Positions 1 to 8,580 are shown, counted from the stretch's first letter. The stretch: 64,000 nt of DNA from Candidatus Kapaibacterium sp. (GCA_025455065.1 JALONG010000034.1:45279-109278), one strand, 5' to 3'. The notes: generated by a model from the sequence alone, not told the origin. Translations and numbers: made by a program.

Positions 1-1045
1 ACGTTGTTTCGTCAGGGCGGTTCAGGCGCGGCAGAAGGTCGCGCCCGAAATACCCACTCAAAAAGATATGGTCGTTGTCGTCAATGCGGTAATTAACTTT
101 TGCGTTTAGGTCGTAAAAATTATAGCGAGGCACATCTCTACCCGTCGGGTCGGCAGCAAAGCCGATAATATCGAAGTACATTCTGCGCCCCGAAATCATA
201 AAACTCGCATTGGTGCTGATAGGTCCTTCCAAAAGTGCCTTCGCGCTAATGAGCGAAATTCCTGCCGCACCGCCGATTTTTTCCTTTGAGCCTTCTTTCA
301 TCGTGAGGTCAATCACACTGGAAAGCCTACTGCCGTATTCAGCAGGAAAAGCGCCTTTAATGAGTTTCACATCACTGACGGCATCGGGGTTAAATGCACT
401 CAGGAAACCGCCCAAATGCTGAGGATTATACACGGTTACGCCGTCCAAGAGAATCAAATTCTGGTCGGGAGTACTGCCACGGATATACAAGCCGCTCGAA
501 AGCTCGCTTGCCGCCTTTACTCCGGGCAAAAGCTGGAGTGTGCGGAAAATATCGCGCTCACCGCCGATGGCAGGCATTTGGCGCAGGAACTCCATCGGGA
601 TATTCACCGTGCTGACCGCCGCTAGTGATGACTGACGGTCTGCCTGCACGGAGACTTGCTGCAATCGTGCGGCTTCATTCACCAAACTGAGATTGAGTTT
701 TGTTGAACTATTGGTTATATCCAGAGTGCGCCGCAACGTTTTGAAGCCGATTCTTCGCACAACGAGTGTGTATGCGCCCTCAGGAAGACTGCTCAGACTG
801 TAAAAGCCGTATTTATTCGAGAGCGTACCACGAAAAGGTTTGGGAAGATTAGCGGAATCCGGCATCACGCCTTGATAGAGCGCTACCGAAGCACTGATGA
901 CGGCTTCTCCGGTTTTTTCTTCAGTGATAGTGCCGGAAAGGGTGCAAAGAGTGGGTGAGGGTTCTTGCGCAAATGAGGGTACAAAGAGAGCCAAGAGCAA
1001 CAAAAGCGCAACCCCAAAGTGGCGCAAAGCAAGCAAAAAAGACAT
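1..1045 (-). CDS. TonB-dependent outer-membrane receptor, N-terminal part (runs off the window)
   Basis: This is the 5' part of an outer-membrane receptor; the gene continues past base 1. Translation from ATG at 1043-1045 gives a signal peptide ending FVPSFAQ, then a carboxypeptidase-regulatory-like domain (roughly residues 28-115, with KTGEAVISASVALY and SNKYGFYSLSSLPEGAYTL), then a plug domain (IGGERDIFRTLQLLPGVK, SSGLYIRGSTPDQNLILLDG) and the beginning of the barrel. It aligns throughout with the complete receptor at 4040-6430 and is clearly its paralogue. It is the last visible gene of the second lipoprotein-OMP-receptor unit, 35 bp after the small OMP gene. The ligand cannot be read from the sequence. 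The family imports bulky substrates using TonB/ExbBD energy. No strong Shine-Dalgarno is visible. Confidence 0.9.
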   Translation of the reverse strand, partial: MSFLLALRHFGVALLLLLALFVPSFAQEPSPTLCTLSGTITEEKTGEAVISASVALYQGVMPDSANLPKPFRGTLSNKYGFYSLSSLPEGAYTLVVRRIGFKTLRRTLDITNSSTKLNLSLVNEAARLQQVSVQADRQSSLAAVSTVNIPMEFLRQMPAIGGERDIFRTLQLLPGVKAASELSSGLYIRGSTPDQNLILLDGVTVYNPQHLGGFLSAFNPDAVSDVKLIKGAFPAEYGSRLSSVIDLTMKEGSKEKIGGAAGISLISAKALLEGPISTNASFMISGRRMYFDIIGFAADPTGRDVPRYNFYDLNAKVNYRIDDNDHIFLSGYFGRDLLPRLNRPDETT

Positions 1046-1080
1046 ATTCACGGGAGAGGAAAGATATATGACTAAGTGTG

Positions 1081-1686
1081 TTATGGATTAAACGGATGCC
1101 ACGAGATGCCGAGCATTGCTAGCCCATGGGTGAGACCAAATGCACTTATTTTTCCCTGCACCGAAAAAGCAGAACCGAGTTTGTACTTAACCGCACCAAA
1201 CGCTGTGAAACTTTGATATTGCATGGCGTATGGAGATTCGGGGAAACGAAGAATATTACCAACAAAAATCGCCGGCGTAATCGTTACGCCCTCAATAGCA
1301 CACCATCCTGCACCAATATCAAACGCGAGGTTGCCGTCTGTTGGTATGGTGTAAGTGATTCCGGCAGAAAGAAGTTGGTTGCCCCAAAACGGACCCAAAG
1401 TTGATGTTTGCGGAAAGACAAAATTCGGGTCGGAAGAACTCAAAATGGGGTAACGGCGTTTGACATCTTCGACAGACGAAGCGCGACGCGGGTCGTCGGC
1501 TACCAATCTTGTCCATGAGCCGTACAGACCGAATCCGGCATAGACGGGAATTTGCAGGGTCAATCCCCAAGACGTAGTAGGGTTTGTCGGCAGAAAGCCG
1601 CCGCCGCCTTCGAGAGTGAGTATTTGAGCTGAAGAATAGCTACCGAACGAAACGAATATTGCCATAGCGAGAAGATACTTTTTCAT
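1081..1686 (-). CDS. Small outer-membrane-like exported protein, paralogue of 6471-7130
   Basis: About 201 residues from the start chosen at MKKYLLAMAIF; an upstream in-frame ATG at 1737 would add 17 residues ahead of the signal peptide and is unlikely. The signal peptide ends near SYSSAQ. The mature part is rich in alternating polar/hydrophobic stretches and aromatic residues, ending ISWHPFNP, as in small beta-barrels. Its paralogue at 6471-7130 shares the order of motifs: ITLE near the N-terminus, LQIP, DPNFVFPQ versus HPDYVFPQ, WGN, IGAGW/IGVGW, RFPESP versus SRPESP, LQGKI.AFG near the end. I do not recognise a named family. It lies between a lipoprotein gene and a TonB-dependent receptor gene in both copies, so it probably acts with them at the outer membrane (inference). 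Confidence 0.8.
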   Translation of the reverse strand: MKKYLLAMAIFVSFGSYSSAQILTLEGGGGFLPTNPTTSWGLTLQIPVYAGFGLYGSWTRLVADDPRRASSVEDVKRRYPILSSSDPNFVFPQTSTLGPFWGNQLLSAGITYTIPTDGNLAFDIGAGWCAIEGVTITPAIFVGNILRFPESPYAMQYQSFTAFGAVKYKLGSAFSVQGKISAFGLTHGLAMLGISWHPFNP

Positions 1687-1779
1687 TGTTTTTTGTGAAT
1701 GTTGTGAAAAAATAATATGCCCGTTACCAACCTTCACCTATACAAAAAAGAAACGGGCATATTAAATACTTTACTTCTC

Positions 1780-3009
1780 TTACCAAGATAGAATCATGCT
1801 GGGGTTGCCCATAGCATACGTTCTAAATGGAGCAATAGGAAAAAACACATCGTCATAGTGTACAGTCATTTGACTCAACACATTATCCTGAATTTTGTAT
1901 TTGACCTTAAATGAAGGCGAAATACTAATGTTATCGCTGAGTTTGAAGGTTGCAGATAATCCAAGTTCAACCTCTGCTCCACCATCTTCTTCAAACCACT
2001 GCCAGTGCAAACTTTTGTGAAAACCAGTATTCCAAGGTGCACCATAGCTTGTTGAAAAATACTGACCATTACAAAGATGACGTGGAACGGCTCCTGCCAA
2101 ATTAAAACGCCCCCACTGCGCTGGATCGCCACCCGTAGCAGGCACCGAGGTTACAATGGCATAAAACTCAGGATCACCTAAAATCCAGTGTTCGATAAAC
2201 CACGTTCCTTCAAAAGCATCTGAGAAAGAAAGGCTTGTAATGCTCATGTAAGAATTTTGCAACTGCGCACCACCCTTTGGAGAAGTCATACGCGGCCGGT
2301 TCAAATTCTCTGCAACCGCTTGCTTCAACTGCCCATTCATTTCTGTGCGTTCGTTGGGAGCAATAACAATCACAGGGCGAGTTTTAGCAATAGCCTCGTT
2401 CACGATGTACTCTTTGCCTTGTGCGTCGTAGGCGATAACTTCACTCGGCATTTTGTCAATATCCTGACCTTTTGCCAACACAGGCACAAACGTTACCAAT
2501 GGCGAAGTTTTGCCATCCCATTTTTCGGCATTATACCAGTACAAATGCGCGTTAGCGGCATAGTGACGTGAGTATTGCTCTAATGCTGCTTGTACATCAT
2601 TTGCTTGCAAATTAAATTTTGCACCATTACGAGCAACCGTAGCCGTCCAATTTCCCGAAGCACCAAGGGCGCTTGTAAGGTTTTGGTCGGTATTCAAATT
2701 ATTCCACAGGACATTTGTGCAGCCATCAAACTTGCGCATAGCTTGTATATGGACAGCTTTTGCTGTGTTTGACTCAGCAAGCGTTGATGCTACGGACTTT
2801 GCGAGGGCTGCGAGTTGAGCATTTGTCTCGCCGTTTTTCATCGCCAAAACCAATTCATCACCTTTTGTTGATGATGAAGCAACACTTTTATCAACAACTT
2901 GCGTTCCTCCCACAATAGGACTACTTGCCTCATTACAACTTACCACCAAACCACCAACAATACCAGCCAACACCAAGGCTTTAACAGCCTTCAAACGAAA
3001 TAACGACAT
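1780..3009 (-). CDS. Surface lipoprotein with conserved leader, copy 1
   Basis: 409 residues from ATG at 3007-3009. The N-terminus MSLFRLKAVKALVLAGIVGG followed by LVVSC is a lipoprotein signal with the lipobox cysteine at about residue 25. The start is decided by this leader, by a GGAG about 8 bases upstream, and by the paralogue at 7218-8447, whose leader is almost the same. The mature domains are only moderately similar, sharing RFDG.T.VLW near the front, NAEKWD.KT.P.V.FVPV in the middle, PVIVI..NERT, GDPEFY/GNPEFW, and a C-terminus Y.MGNPSMILSW versus Y.TGMPSFQLEW. I recognise no enzyme motif. It is tryptophan- and tyrosine-rich at the C-terminal end, as carbohydrate- or surface-binding domains often are. 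It heads the second tandem unit and overlaps the end of the upstream DUF4249 reading frame by 19 bp. Confidence 0.85.
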   Translation of the reverse strand: MSLFRLKAVKALVLAGIVGGLVVSCNEASSPIVGGTQVVDKSVASSSTKGDELVLAMKNGETNAQLAALAKSVASTLAESNTAKAVHIQAMRKFDGCTNVLWNNLNTDQNLTSALGASGNWTATVARNGAKFNLQANDVQAALEQYSRHYAANAHLYWYNAEKWDGKTSPLVTFVPVLAKGQDIDKMPSEVIAYDAQGKEYIVNEAIAKTRPVIVIAPNERTEMNGQLKQAVAENLNRPRMTSPKGGAQLQNSYMSITSLSFSDAFEGTWFIEHWILGDPEFYAIVTSVPATGGDPAQWGRFNLAGAVPRHLCNGQYFSTSYGAPWNTGFHKSLHWQWFEEDGGAEVELGLSATFKLSDNISISPSFKVKYKIQDNVLSQMTVHYDDVFFPIAPFRTYAMGNPSMILSW

Positions 3010-3143
3010 AAACAACTCCAAAAAATAGAGTGTGAAAAAGAGTGCCACAACTCTTTCCTTCGTGCGTCTCTTTGCGTATATTGCAAGTGGAAGACTCGAA
3101 AAACTTTCCACTTGCCCGCTTGGAGAATGATGTGAGCAGCAAA
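2931..3143 (-). repeat. Duplicated leader cassette, copy 1
   Basis: This 213-bp block is nearly identical to 8369-8580. It covers the first 25 or so codons of the lipoprotein (signal peptide), the ribosome-binding site and about 130 bp of 5' leader including a hairpin. Homology stops abruptly at 3143, where the DUF4249 coding sequence of the preceding gene begins. Differences from the other copy are a handful of substitutions and one base in an A-run. Confidence 0.9.
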
Positions 3144-3989
3144 TTGGACATTCCAGCGAACATTCACTCCACCAACGGTAAATGGGTCGGTTTGGCGAAA
3201 CCCACGAGTGTAGCTATTGTAATACTCCGCAAAAGGCGCGTCGAAGCTATACACAACGGCATGGGGATTTTGCGGGTCTTGTAATCCTAACGTGTTTGAG
3301 AACGATTGATATATCACTTGGCTTTGGAGGGTGATTGTACCTGAACTGTCAGCACTTGTCGCTGTTTTCAACAATCCTGCCGTTATGCCGTTGCGAGTAG
3401 TTGAGACCGTATCGGCATCTCTGCCTGTCAGCACACCCACTTGATAGGCTTCTCCCGCACGTGCAGCAAAGCGGGCTTCATAGCGAAATTCTTTATTAGA
3501 CGGTCCCCGGTTTTCGGTTGTGGTCGTGATAACCTCTCGCACACTCAGTATGGACGGCTTTCGCGGCACGGTCGTACTCACGCGAGCCGTCTTGCCGTTC
3601 CATTCCGCAATAATTTCATAGCGTACACCTTCTTCCGCAATGATATTTCCAGCTTGATAATAAGCCCGGGCATCGCTCCACAGCATCGTTCCTGTTGATG
3701 AAAGTTCGCGTTGAGGTTGCAATGTCATTCGGTATTCCTGCCCATTCACACGAAGTCTAACCGTTGCCGTCGAAATAGCAGCAAGTTCGCGGCTAATAGG
3801 CTTTGTCGGCTCAAGCGTGCGCGAAAGGCGGATATTCCGAATCGGCTCACCAGCGACTAATGCGCCCTCCATAAATATCTGCTCTTTGTAATCAAGAGGA
3901 ATTGCAGGATTAAGCGCTTGCTCTAAACTCTGACCGCAGGAAAACAGCAAGGGAACCAATGCAAGCAAGAAAAAACGTCGTAAAAGCAT
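2991..3989 (-). CDS. DUF4249 family lipoprotein with displaced C-terminus
   Basis: 332 residues from ATG at 3987-3989; the frame extends further upstream, but MLLRRFFLLALVPLLFSC is a clear lipoprotein signal. The body fits the DUF4249 family found beside TonB-dependent receptors in Bacteroidota: an early segment on covering or binding (IFMEGALVAGEPIRNIRLSR), then ATVRLRVNGQEY and a conserved YEIIAEWNGK strand. It follows the receptor gene at 4040-6430 by 50 bp and is probably co-transcribed. The oddity is the end: up to about DPFTVGGVNVRWNVQ it looks native, then at base 3143 the frame enters the duplicated leader cassette and runs through it (FAAHIILQAGKWKVF and on) to a stop inside the next gene. 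The last 50 or so residues are therefore foreign, and the native C-terminus is lost. Confidence 0.8.
   Translation of the reverse strand: MLLRRFFLLALVPLLFSCGQSLEQALNPAIPLDYKEQIFMEGALVAGEPIRNIRLSRTLEPTKPISRELAAISTATVRLRVNGQEYRMTLQPQRELSSTGTMLWSDARAYYQAGNIIAEEGVRYEIIAEWNGKTARVSTTVPRKPSILSVREVITTTTENRGPSNKEFRYEARFAARAGEAYQVGVLTGRDADTVSTTRNGITAGLLKTATSADSSGTITLQSQVIYQSFSNTLGLQDPQNPHAVVYSFDAPFAEYYNSYTRGFRQTDPFTVGGVNVRWNVQFAAHIILQAGKWKVFRVFHLQYTQRDARRKELWHSFSHSIFWSCLCRYFV
3083..3115 (-). promoter_or_regulatory. Leader hairpin, copy 1
   Basis: On the minus strand GCAAGTGGAAAG and CTTCCACTTGC form an almost perfect stem of 10-11 bp around a loop of about 10 bases, roughly 75 bases before the lipoprotein start codon. 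No U-run follows, so it is not an evident terminator. The same hairpin is conserved at 8520-8552. A role in leader RNA control or stability is inference. Confidence 0.5.
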
Positions 3990-4039
3990 GGTATGAGGGG
4001 GACTTTGGATGCAAGAAATTGTTTCAGCGTAAAATATCA

Positions 4040-6430
4040 TCAAAACGAACACCGCAAGCCGACAGTAGGCACAAACGGCAGCAAGGTTAATTGCCGCAGA
4101 CGGCTTGCTCCGTCGAAGTTTTCTACCCAAGCAGTGAAAGGATTGAGGCGGTTGTAAACGTTGTACAGATTGATGGAAAACTCAAATGGCAAACCGCCAA
4201 TCCAAGGAAATTTATATGTCGCGTTCACATCCAAACGATGATAATCCGGCAAGCGAAACGCATTGCGGTCGCCATAGACTTGTGATGAACCGGAAACAAC
4301 ATTACGTGTTAATGCGGGGTCAAGCGTAATGCCGAATGGAACGCTCAGAACATCAATCAACCCGTTTGCCATCGTAATGGCTTGACCACTTGCGTATGTC
4401 CATGTTACGCCAAAATCCCAACGGTCATTGAGTTTGTAGGCAATGGCGATTACAATATCATGCCGCCTGTCATAACGGGGAAAGAAGGGCTTACCGCCGT
4501 TCAGTTCGGGGAAAAGCCGTGTTGTCCACGAGAGCGTGTAACCAATCCAGCCTGTAAATTGACCAAGTTGTTTATTGAGAAAAAACTCCACACCATATGC
4601 CTCGCCCGTGCCGCTTGTCATCAGTGCTTCGGCGATTGTTCCCGGCACAAAACGAGCATCCTCGCGGAACTCATACAAATTTTCCATGCTTTTGTAATAG
4701 CCCTCCACCGTCAAAAAATACTCACGGTCAAACAAGTACGTTTCTATACCTGCCACATACTGCGTCGAACGAGCAGGCTTCAAAATTTCGGTGGAAGGAA
4801 ACCATGTATCGGTGGGAAGCGCTACACTGTTATCTTGGAGCAGATGCAGGAACTGACTTGCAACCGCATATGCGGCTTTGAAGGTGAGTGTTTCGGTTGC
4901 TTTGTACGCCAGCGAAGCGCGTGGTTCTAAGCGGAGATGACTACCACGCTCAAAATACGAGGCACGAAGCCCGATATTTGCCGCCAAATTTTCGGTAATA
5001 TCCCATTCATCCTGCACATACCCCGCAGCTTCCAGCGCTGTAACACGTTGCAAAGGGTCTGCACGCTCATCAATGCCGCCTCTGCCTTGGAGAATACTGC
5101 TCCCGCTCACAATGTCGGTGACAAAATTATGCCGCGTTGCTTCTGCACCAAATTTGATAACATGATTCGGCACAGGAAACCATTGCAGTTCGCCACGCAG
5201 CGCTATATCTTGTATCCGCGATGCCGTTTCAAACTGTTTTGCGCCGCCTGTGGCTTCGGAGAAATACGCTGCATAGCGAAAATCATAATTGGTATAAACC
5301 AACGAAAGCGAACTGAAGAGCGTGGAAGAGAAAATATGCGACCAACGGAAGTTCCCCGTTGCATTACCCCAATCCAGTTCAAATGTCGCATCATTAGGGC
5401 GATTGACGCGGGGCAGAATATCGCGCCCGAAATAGCCGCTCAAGAAAAATTGATTATTCTCATCCAAACGCAGGTTCACTTTTGCATTGGCATCGTAAAA
5501 ATTATAGCGAGGCAGAATGCGCCCCCCGGGGTCAATAGCCGCCGCCGCAATATCAAAATACATTCGCCGCCCCGATACCATAAACGTCGCATTGCTGCTT
5601 ATCGGTCCTTCCAAAAGGGCGCTGGCACTGAGCAAAGATATTCCCGCCGTGCCGCGTATTTTCTCTTTCGAGCCTTCTTTCATGCTCATATCCAACACAC
5701 TCGACAAACGGCTTCCGTATTCCGCCGGAAACGCACCCTTGATAAGCCGTACATTGCTCACGGCATCGGCATTAAACGCGCTCAGGAAGCCGCCTAAATG
5801 CTGGGGATTATAGACCGTAACGCCGTCCAACAAGACCAAATTTTGGTCGGGCGAACCGCCGCGCACGTACAAGCCGCTTGAAATCTCGCTGACAGACTTC
5901 ACGCCCGGCATAAGTTGAAGCACACGGAAAATATCGCGCTCACCGCCCAAAGACGGCATTTGTTTGATAAAATCCATGGAAACATCCACTGTGCTGACAG
6001 CAGCGCCTTTGTCACGTTCTGCCTGCACAGAGACACTTTCCAAGCGCACCGTATTCGGCTGAATCGTTACGTCAATCCGCTCCGAAGCATCACCCAGACT
6101 GAGCGCACGAGTAAATGTAGCCAAGCCCACACGTCGCACAACAAGCGTATATGCGCCGGAGCGCAGCGACGGCAGCGAATAAAACCCGTACTTATTCGAG
6201 ACAGCGCCGCGCATGGGCTTTTGCGCCGTGCCTTCCTTGTACGAACCTTCGTAAAGCGCGACACTTGCGCCGATAACAAATTCGCCCGATTGCGCTTCAC
6301 GAATAACACCGGAAACCGTCAGGGATTGCTCTTGTGCAAAGAGTATATGTGGGCTTGCAGATAAAACGGCAACAAGCCACAGAACTATTACGCCAAGTCG
6401 CCGAGATGTGTTGAAAAAGAGAGGAGACAT
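4040..6430 (-). CDS. TonB-dependent outer-membrane receptor with carboxypeptidase-regulatory domain
   Basis: 796 residues. Signal peptide to about LFAQ (residue 33), carboxypeptidase-regulatory-like domain (about 36-125; VSGVIREAQSGEFVIGASV, NKYGFYSLPSLRSGAYTLV), plug domain (about 140-260; GGERDIFRVLQLMPGVKS, SGLYVRGGSPDQNLVLLDG), then a 22-strand-type barrel ending in the aromatic signature LRCSF. Such receptors import large substrates across the outer membrane using TonB energy. It follows the small OMP gene by about 40 bp and precedes the DUF4249 gene, so an operon is likely. It is paralogous along its visible length to the partial receptor at 1-1045. The substrate is unknown. No FecR-type anti-sigma signalling domain is present. 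Confidence 0.95.
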   Translation of the reverse strand: MSPLFFNTSRRLGVIVLWLVAVLSASPHILFAQEQSLTVSGVIREAQSGEFVIGASVALYEGSYKEGTAQKPMRGAVSNKYGFYSLPSLRSGAYTLVVRRVGLATFTRALSLGDASERIDVTIQPNTVRLESVSVQAERDKGAAVSTVDVSMDFIKQMPSLGGERDIFRVLQLMPGVKSVSEISSGLYVRGGSPDQNLVLLDGVTVYNPQHLGGFLSAFNADAVSNVRLIKGAFPAEYGSRLSSVLDMSMKEGSKEKIRGTAGISLLSASALLEGPISSNATFMVSGRRMYFDIAAAAIDPGGRILPRYNFYDANAKVNLRLDENNQFFLSGYFGRDILPRVNRPNDATFELDWGNATGNFRWSHIFSSTLFSSLSLVYTNYDFRYAAYFSEATGGAKQFETASRIQDIALRGELQWFPVPNHVIKFGAEATRHNFVTDIVSGSSILQGRGGIDERADPLQRVTALEAAGYVQDEWDITENLAANIGLRASYFERGSHLRLEPRASLAYKATETLTFKAAYAVASQFLHLLQDNSVALPTDTWFPSTEILKPARSTQYVAGIETYLFDREYFLTVEGYYKSMENLYEFREDARFVPGTIAEALMTSGTGEAYGVEFFLNKQLGQFTGWIGYTLSWTTRLFPELNGGKPFFPRYDRRHDIVIAIAYKLNDRWDFGVTWTYASGQAITMANGLIDVLSVPFGITLDPALTRNVVSGSSQVYGDRNAFRLPDYHRLDVNATYKFPWIGGLPFEFSINLYNVYNRLNPFTAWVENFDGASRLRQLTLLPFVPTVGLRCSF

Positions 6431-6470
6431 GATAGCTTGAGTTCAAGTAGCAAAAGAGTGAGGTACAATG

Positions 6471-7130
6471 TTACTTTGTCGTCGATGCAAAAAGGTCTGC
6501 CAACGATGCTTTGCTGCCCCAAGGCATATAGCTGATACCGACGGTTGCGACAAAATGTTCCGTCCCGAAGGCGGCTATCTTGCCTTGCAGGGCGAAGTTG
6601 TCGGAAAGGTTGTAGCGGGTTTGAATGAGACCGCTTAAACGCTGGGGGCTGGGAGATTCAGGTCGGGACATAAATCCGAGTTGGCTTCTGCTAAAATTAT
6701 TTCCCGCATCGGGAATACCAGTTCCTGCCACTAGCAAACCATACTCAATAAACGACCACCCAACACCGATTTCAAGGCTTAAAGATTCTGTCATGATAGG
6801 CTTGTAATGTGCATATAGGGCAAAAACGTTATTGCCCCAATAAGAATTTTTTAAGGTAAGTTGCGGGAAAACATAGTCCGGATGCAACTGGTCGCGGACA
6901 GGATATTTATCAATCACGGCTTGCTGCTCTTTATTATCTGCCCAGCGATAATAGCCAGCGCTTACGGAAAAACGTTCTGTGATTGGTATTTGTAGGCTTC
7001 CGCCTAATGTCCACGAAGGTAAGTGCGTCGGGACTGCCGCTGCACCACTTTCGAGGGTGATACTTTGCGCGTTTGTTTTAATGCTGCACATACTCAGCAT
7101 GAATAAGGCGATTATTCCAAAAAGTCTCAT
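6471..7130 (-). CDS. Small outer-membrane-like exported protein, paralogue of 1081-1686
   Basis: 219 residues with a signal peptide ending near IKTNAQ. The mature part has the repeated amphipathic, aromatic-rich pattern of small beta-barrels (VSAGYYRWADN, LYAHYKPIM, LEIGVGWSFIEYGLL, LQGKIAAFGTEHFVATVGIS). It shares motif order with 1081-1686 and occupies the same place between a lipoprotein gene and a receptor gene. No database family comes to mind. Compared with its paralogue it has a C-terminal tail of about 15 residues after the last strand. A role as an accessory of the lipoprotein/receptor pair is inferred from the repeated synteny only. Confidence 0.8.
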   Translation of the reverse strand: MRLFGIIALFMLSMCSIKTNAQSITLESGAAAVPTHLPSWTLGGSLQIPITERFSVSAGYYRWADNKEQQAVIDKYPVRDQLHPDYVFPQLTLKNSYWGNNVFALYAHYKPIMTESLSLEIGVGWSFIEYGLLVAGTGIPDAGNNFSRSQLGFMSRPESPSPQRLSGLIQTRYNLSDNFALQGKIAAFGTEHFVATVGISYMPWGSKASLADLFASTTK

Positions 7131-7217
7131 ACTAAGCCAATACTAAGATTGTTTGCAATATCTGAATTAAAAAAACACCCTGCACGGAGGTTTTATTCCG
7201 TGCAGGGCAAAATTTAT

Positions 7218-8447
7218 TTACCATTCTAACTGAAAACTGGGCATACCAGTATAATAAGTACGACTTCCGACTGGATCATCGAAATTCACAGTTGCAATGC
7301 CTAAGTTGTCATCTTCATCTTTACCAGATACCTTGCCCGTTACTGTTACAGAGCCATTATCAACTTTGTATGAACCAGAAACACTAAATTCCCAATTAAT
7401 ACCTGGATCTCTCTCCATCCATTTGAAAACAAAGGTTCTGTATAAAGATTGATTCCAAGTAGCTTGTCGTATCCACCAACCATCCCAATAAATTTGCTGA
7501 CCGTCGCAACGCCACCAATCTACACCACACTCCCACGAACCCCATTGAAAGGATTCTGCCCCCGGGTTTTGTGCATTCACGCTGTGAATGGATACCCAAA
7601 ACTCAGGATTTCCATTAAACCAACCTTCGTTAGATTGCCCAGAAAAACTTGTCCAAATAAGCTTGAGATTTGTTGAACTATTTAGTGTTGCTTGACGCTC
7701 TTTTGCAGCCTGAGCTAATTTAGCCTGGTTATAGGCATCAAGAACCTGACCACTCGCATCAGTTCGCTCATTCGCATTGATAACAATAACCGGATTCTTC
7801 AAAGCAAATTCTTTGTCCACCGCGTATTTCTTGCCTTTTGCGTCATAGCCGGAAAGGATGATGTTCTCTTTTTCGGGGTCGCAACCAACGGGAACAAACG
7901 CCACAATCGGGGTTGTGGTTTTGTCCCACTTTTCGGCATTAAACCAGAACAAATGAACATTGGCGTTATACGCTTTGGAAGCACGATTAACAGCAGCACT
8001 AACAGCTTCACTGGAAGCAAAAACCGATTTATCAGCTTTCTGAGCAACAAGTGCCGACCAATTACGAGCATTGCTCTGTGCTGCACGAGCGTTAATCGAA
8101 CTGTTATTGTTCAACGCCGACCACAAAACTTCCGTATCACCGTCAAAGCGCTCCAACGCTGCTTTGTGTAACGCCTGCTGCATAGCACCGTCGTTCACGG
8201 TAACAGCAACCGCTTTTGCCAACGCAATCAAGTCATTATTGACTGCTTGTTTATCCGCAGCAAACGTGAGCGTTTCCCAATGTTTCGGCGGAGTAGTATT
8301 TTTATCCGCAACTTTGGTAATCTCTTGCACGTTTGCACTTGCAAGAGGAGATTCAGCAACATTCGCCCCATTACAACCTACCACCAAACCACCAACAATA
8401 CCAGCCAACACTAAGGCTTTCACAGCCTTCAAACGAGAAATAAACAT
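7218..8447 (-). CDS. Surface lipoprotein with conserved leader, copy 2
   Basis: 409 residues from ATG at 8445-8447, preceded by GGAG. The leader MFISRLKAVKALVLAGIVGG plus LVVGC is a lipoprotein signal and differs from copy 1 at only a few residues. The mature part has alanine-rich helical segments to about residue 170, then PIVAFVPVGCD, GYDAKGKKYAVDKEF and PVIVINANERT, and a tryptophan-rich C-terminal half (GNPEFWVSIHS, WECGVDWWRCDG, WDGWWIRQATW). It is the first gene of the operon. About 200 bp upstream lies an array of four 21-bp-spaced repeats that may be an operator. An upstream in-frame ATG at 8792 would put 115 residues before the signal peptide and is rejected. Confidence 0.85.
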   Translation of the reverse strand: MFISRLKAVKALVLAGIVGGLVVGCNGANVAESPLASANVQEITKVADKNTTPPKHWETLTFAADKQAVNNDLIALAKAVAVTVNDGAMQQALHKAALERFDGDTEVLWSALNNNSSINARAAQSNARNWSALVAQKADKSVFASSEAVSAAVNRASKAYNANVHLFWFNAEKWDKTTTPIVAFVPVGCDPEKENIILSGYDAKGKKYAVDKEFALKNPVIVINANERTDASGQVLDAYNQAKLAQAAKERQATLNSSTNLKLIWTSFSGQSNEGWFNGNPEFWVSIHSVNAQNPGAESFQWGSWECGVDWWRCDGQQIYWDGWWIRQATWNQSLYRTFVFKWMERDPGINWEFSVSGSYKVDNGSVTVTGKVSGKDEDDNLGIATVNFDDPVGSRTYYTGMPSFQLEW

Positions 8448-8580
8448 AAACAACTCCAAAAATAGAGTGTGAAAAAGAATACCACAACTCTTTCCTTCGT
8501 GCGTCTCTTTGCGTATATTGCAAGTGGAAGACTCGAAAAACTTTCCACTTGCCCGCTTGGAGAATGATGTGAGCAGCAAA
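8369..8580 (-). repeat. Duplicated leader cassette, copy 2
   Basis: Nearly identical to 2931-3143, covering signal-peptide codons, ribosome-binding site and 5' leader. Upstream of 8580 the sequence is unrelated to that upstream of 3143. This copy is probably the ancestral arrangement, because its flank is intergenic rather than coding (inference). Confidence 0.9.
8520..8552 (-). promoter_or_regulatory. Leader hairpin, copy 2
   Basis: Same stem as at 3083-3115: GCAAGTGGAAAG pairs with CTTCCACTTGC on the transcript strand, about 70 bases upstream of the start codon. Both arms are intact in both copies, but the copies are so similar overall that this does not prove selection on the structure. 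Confidence 0.5.

Noticed and set aside
1780..3111. Longer start for the lipoprotein at 3111 (and 8792 for its paralogue)
   Set aside because: These frames only extend through the leader region; the lipobox signal and ribosome site put the starts at 3009 and 8447.
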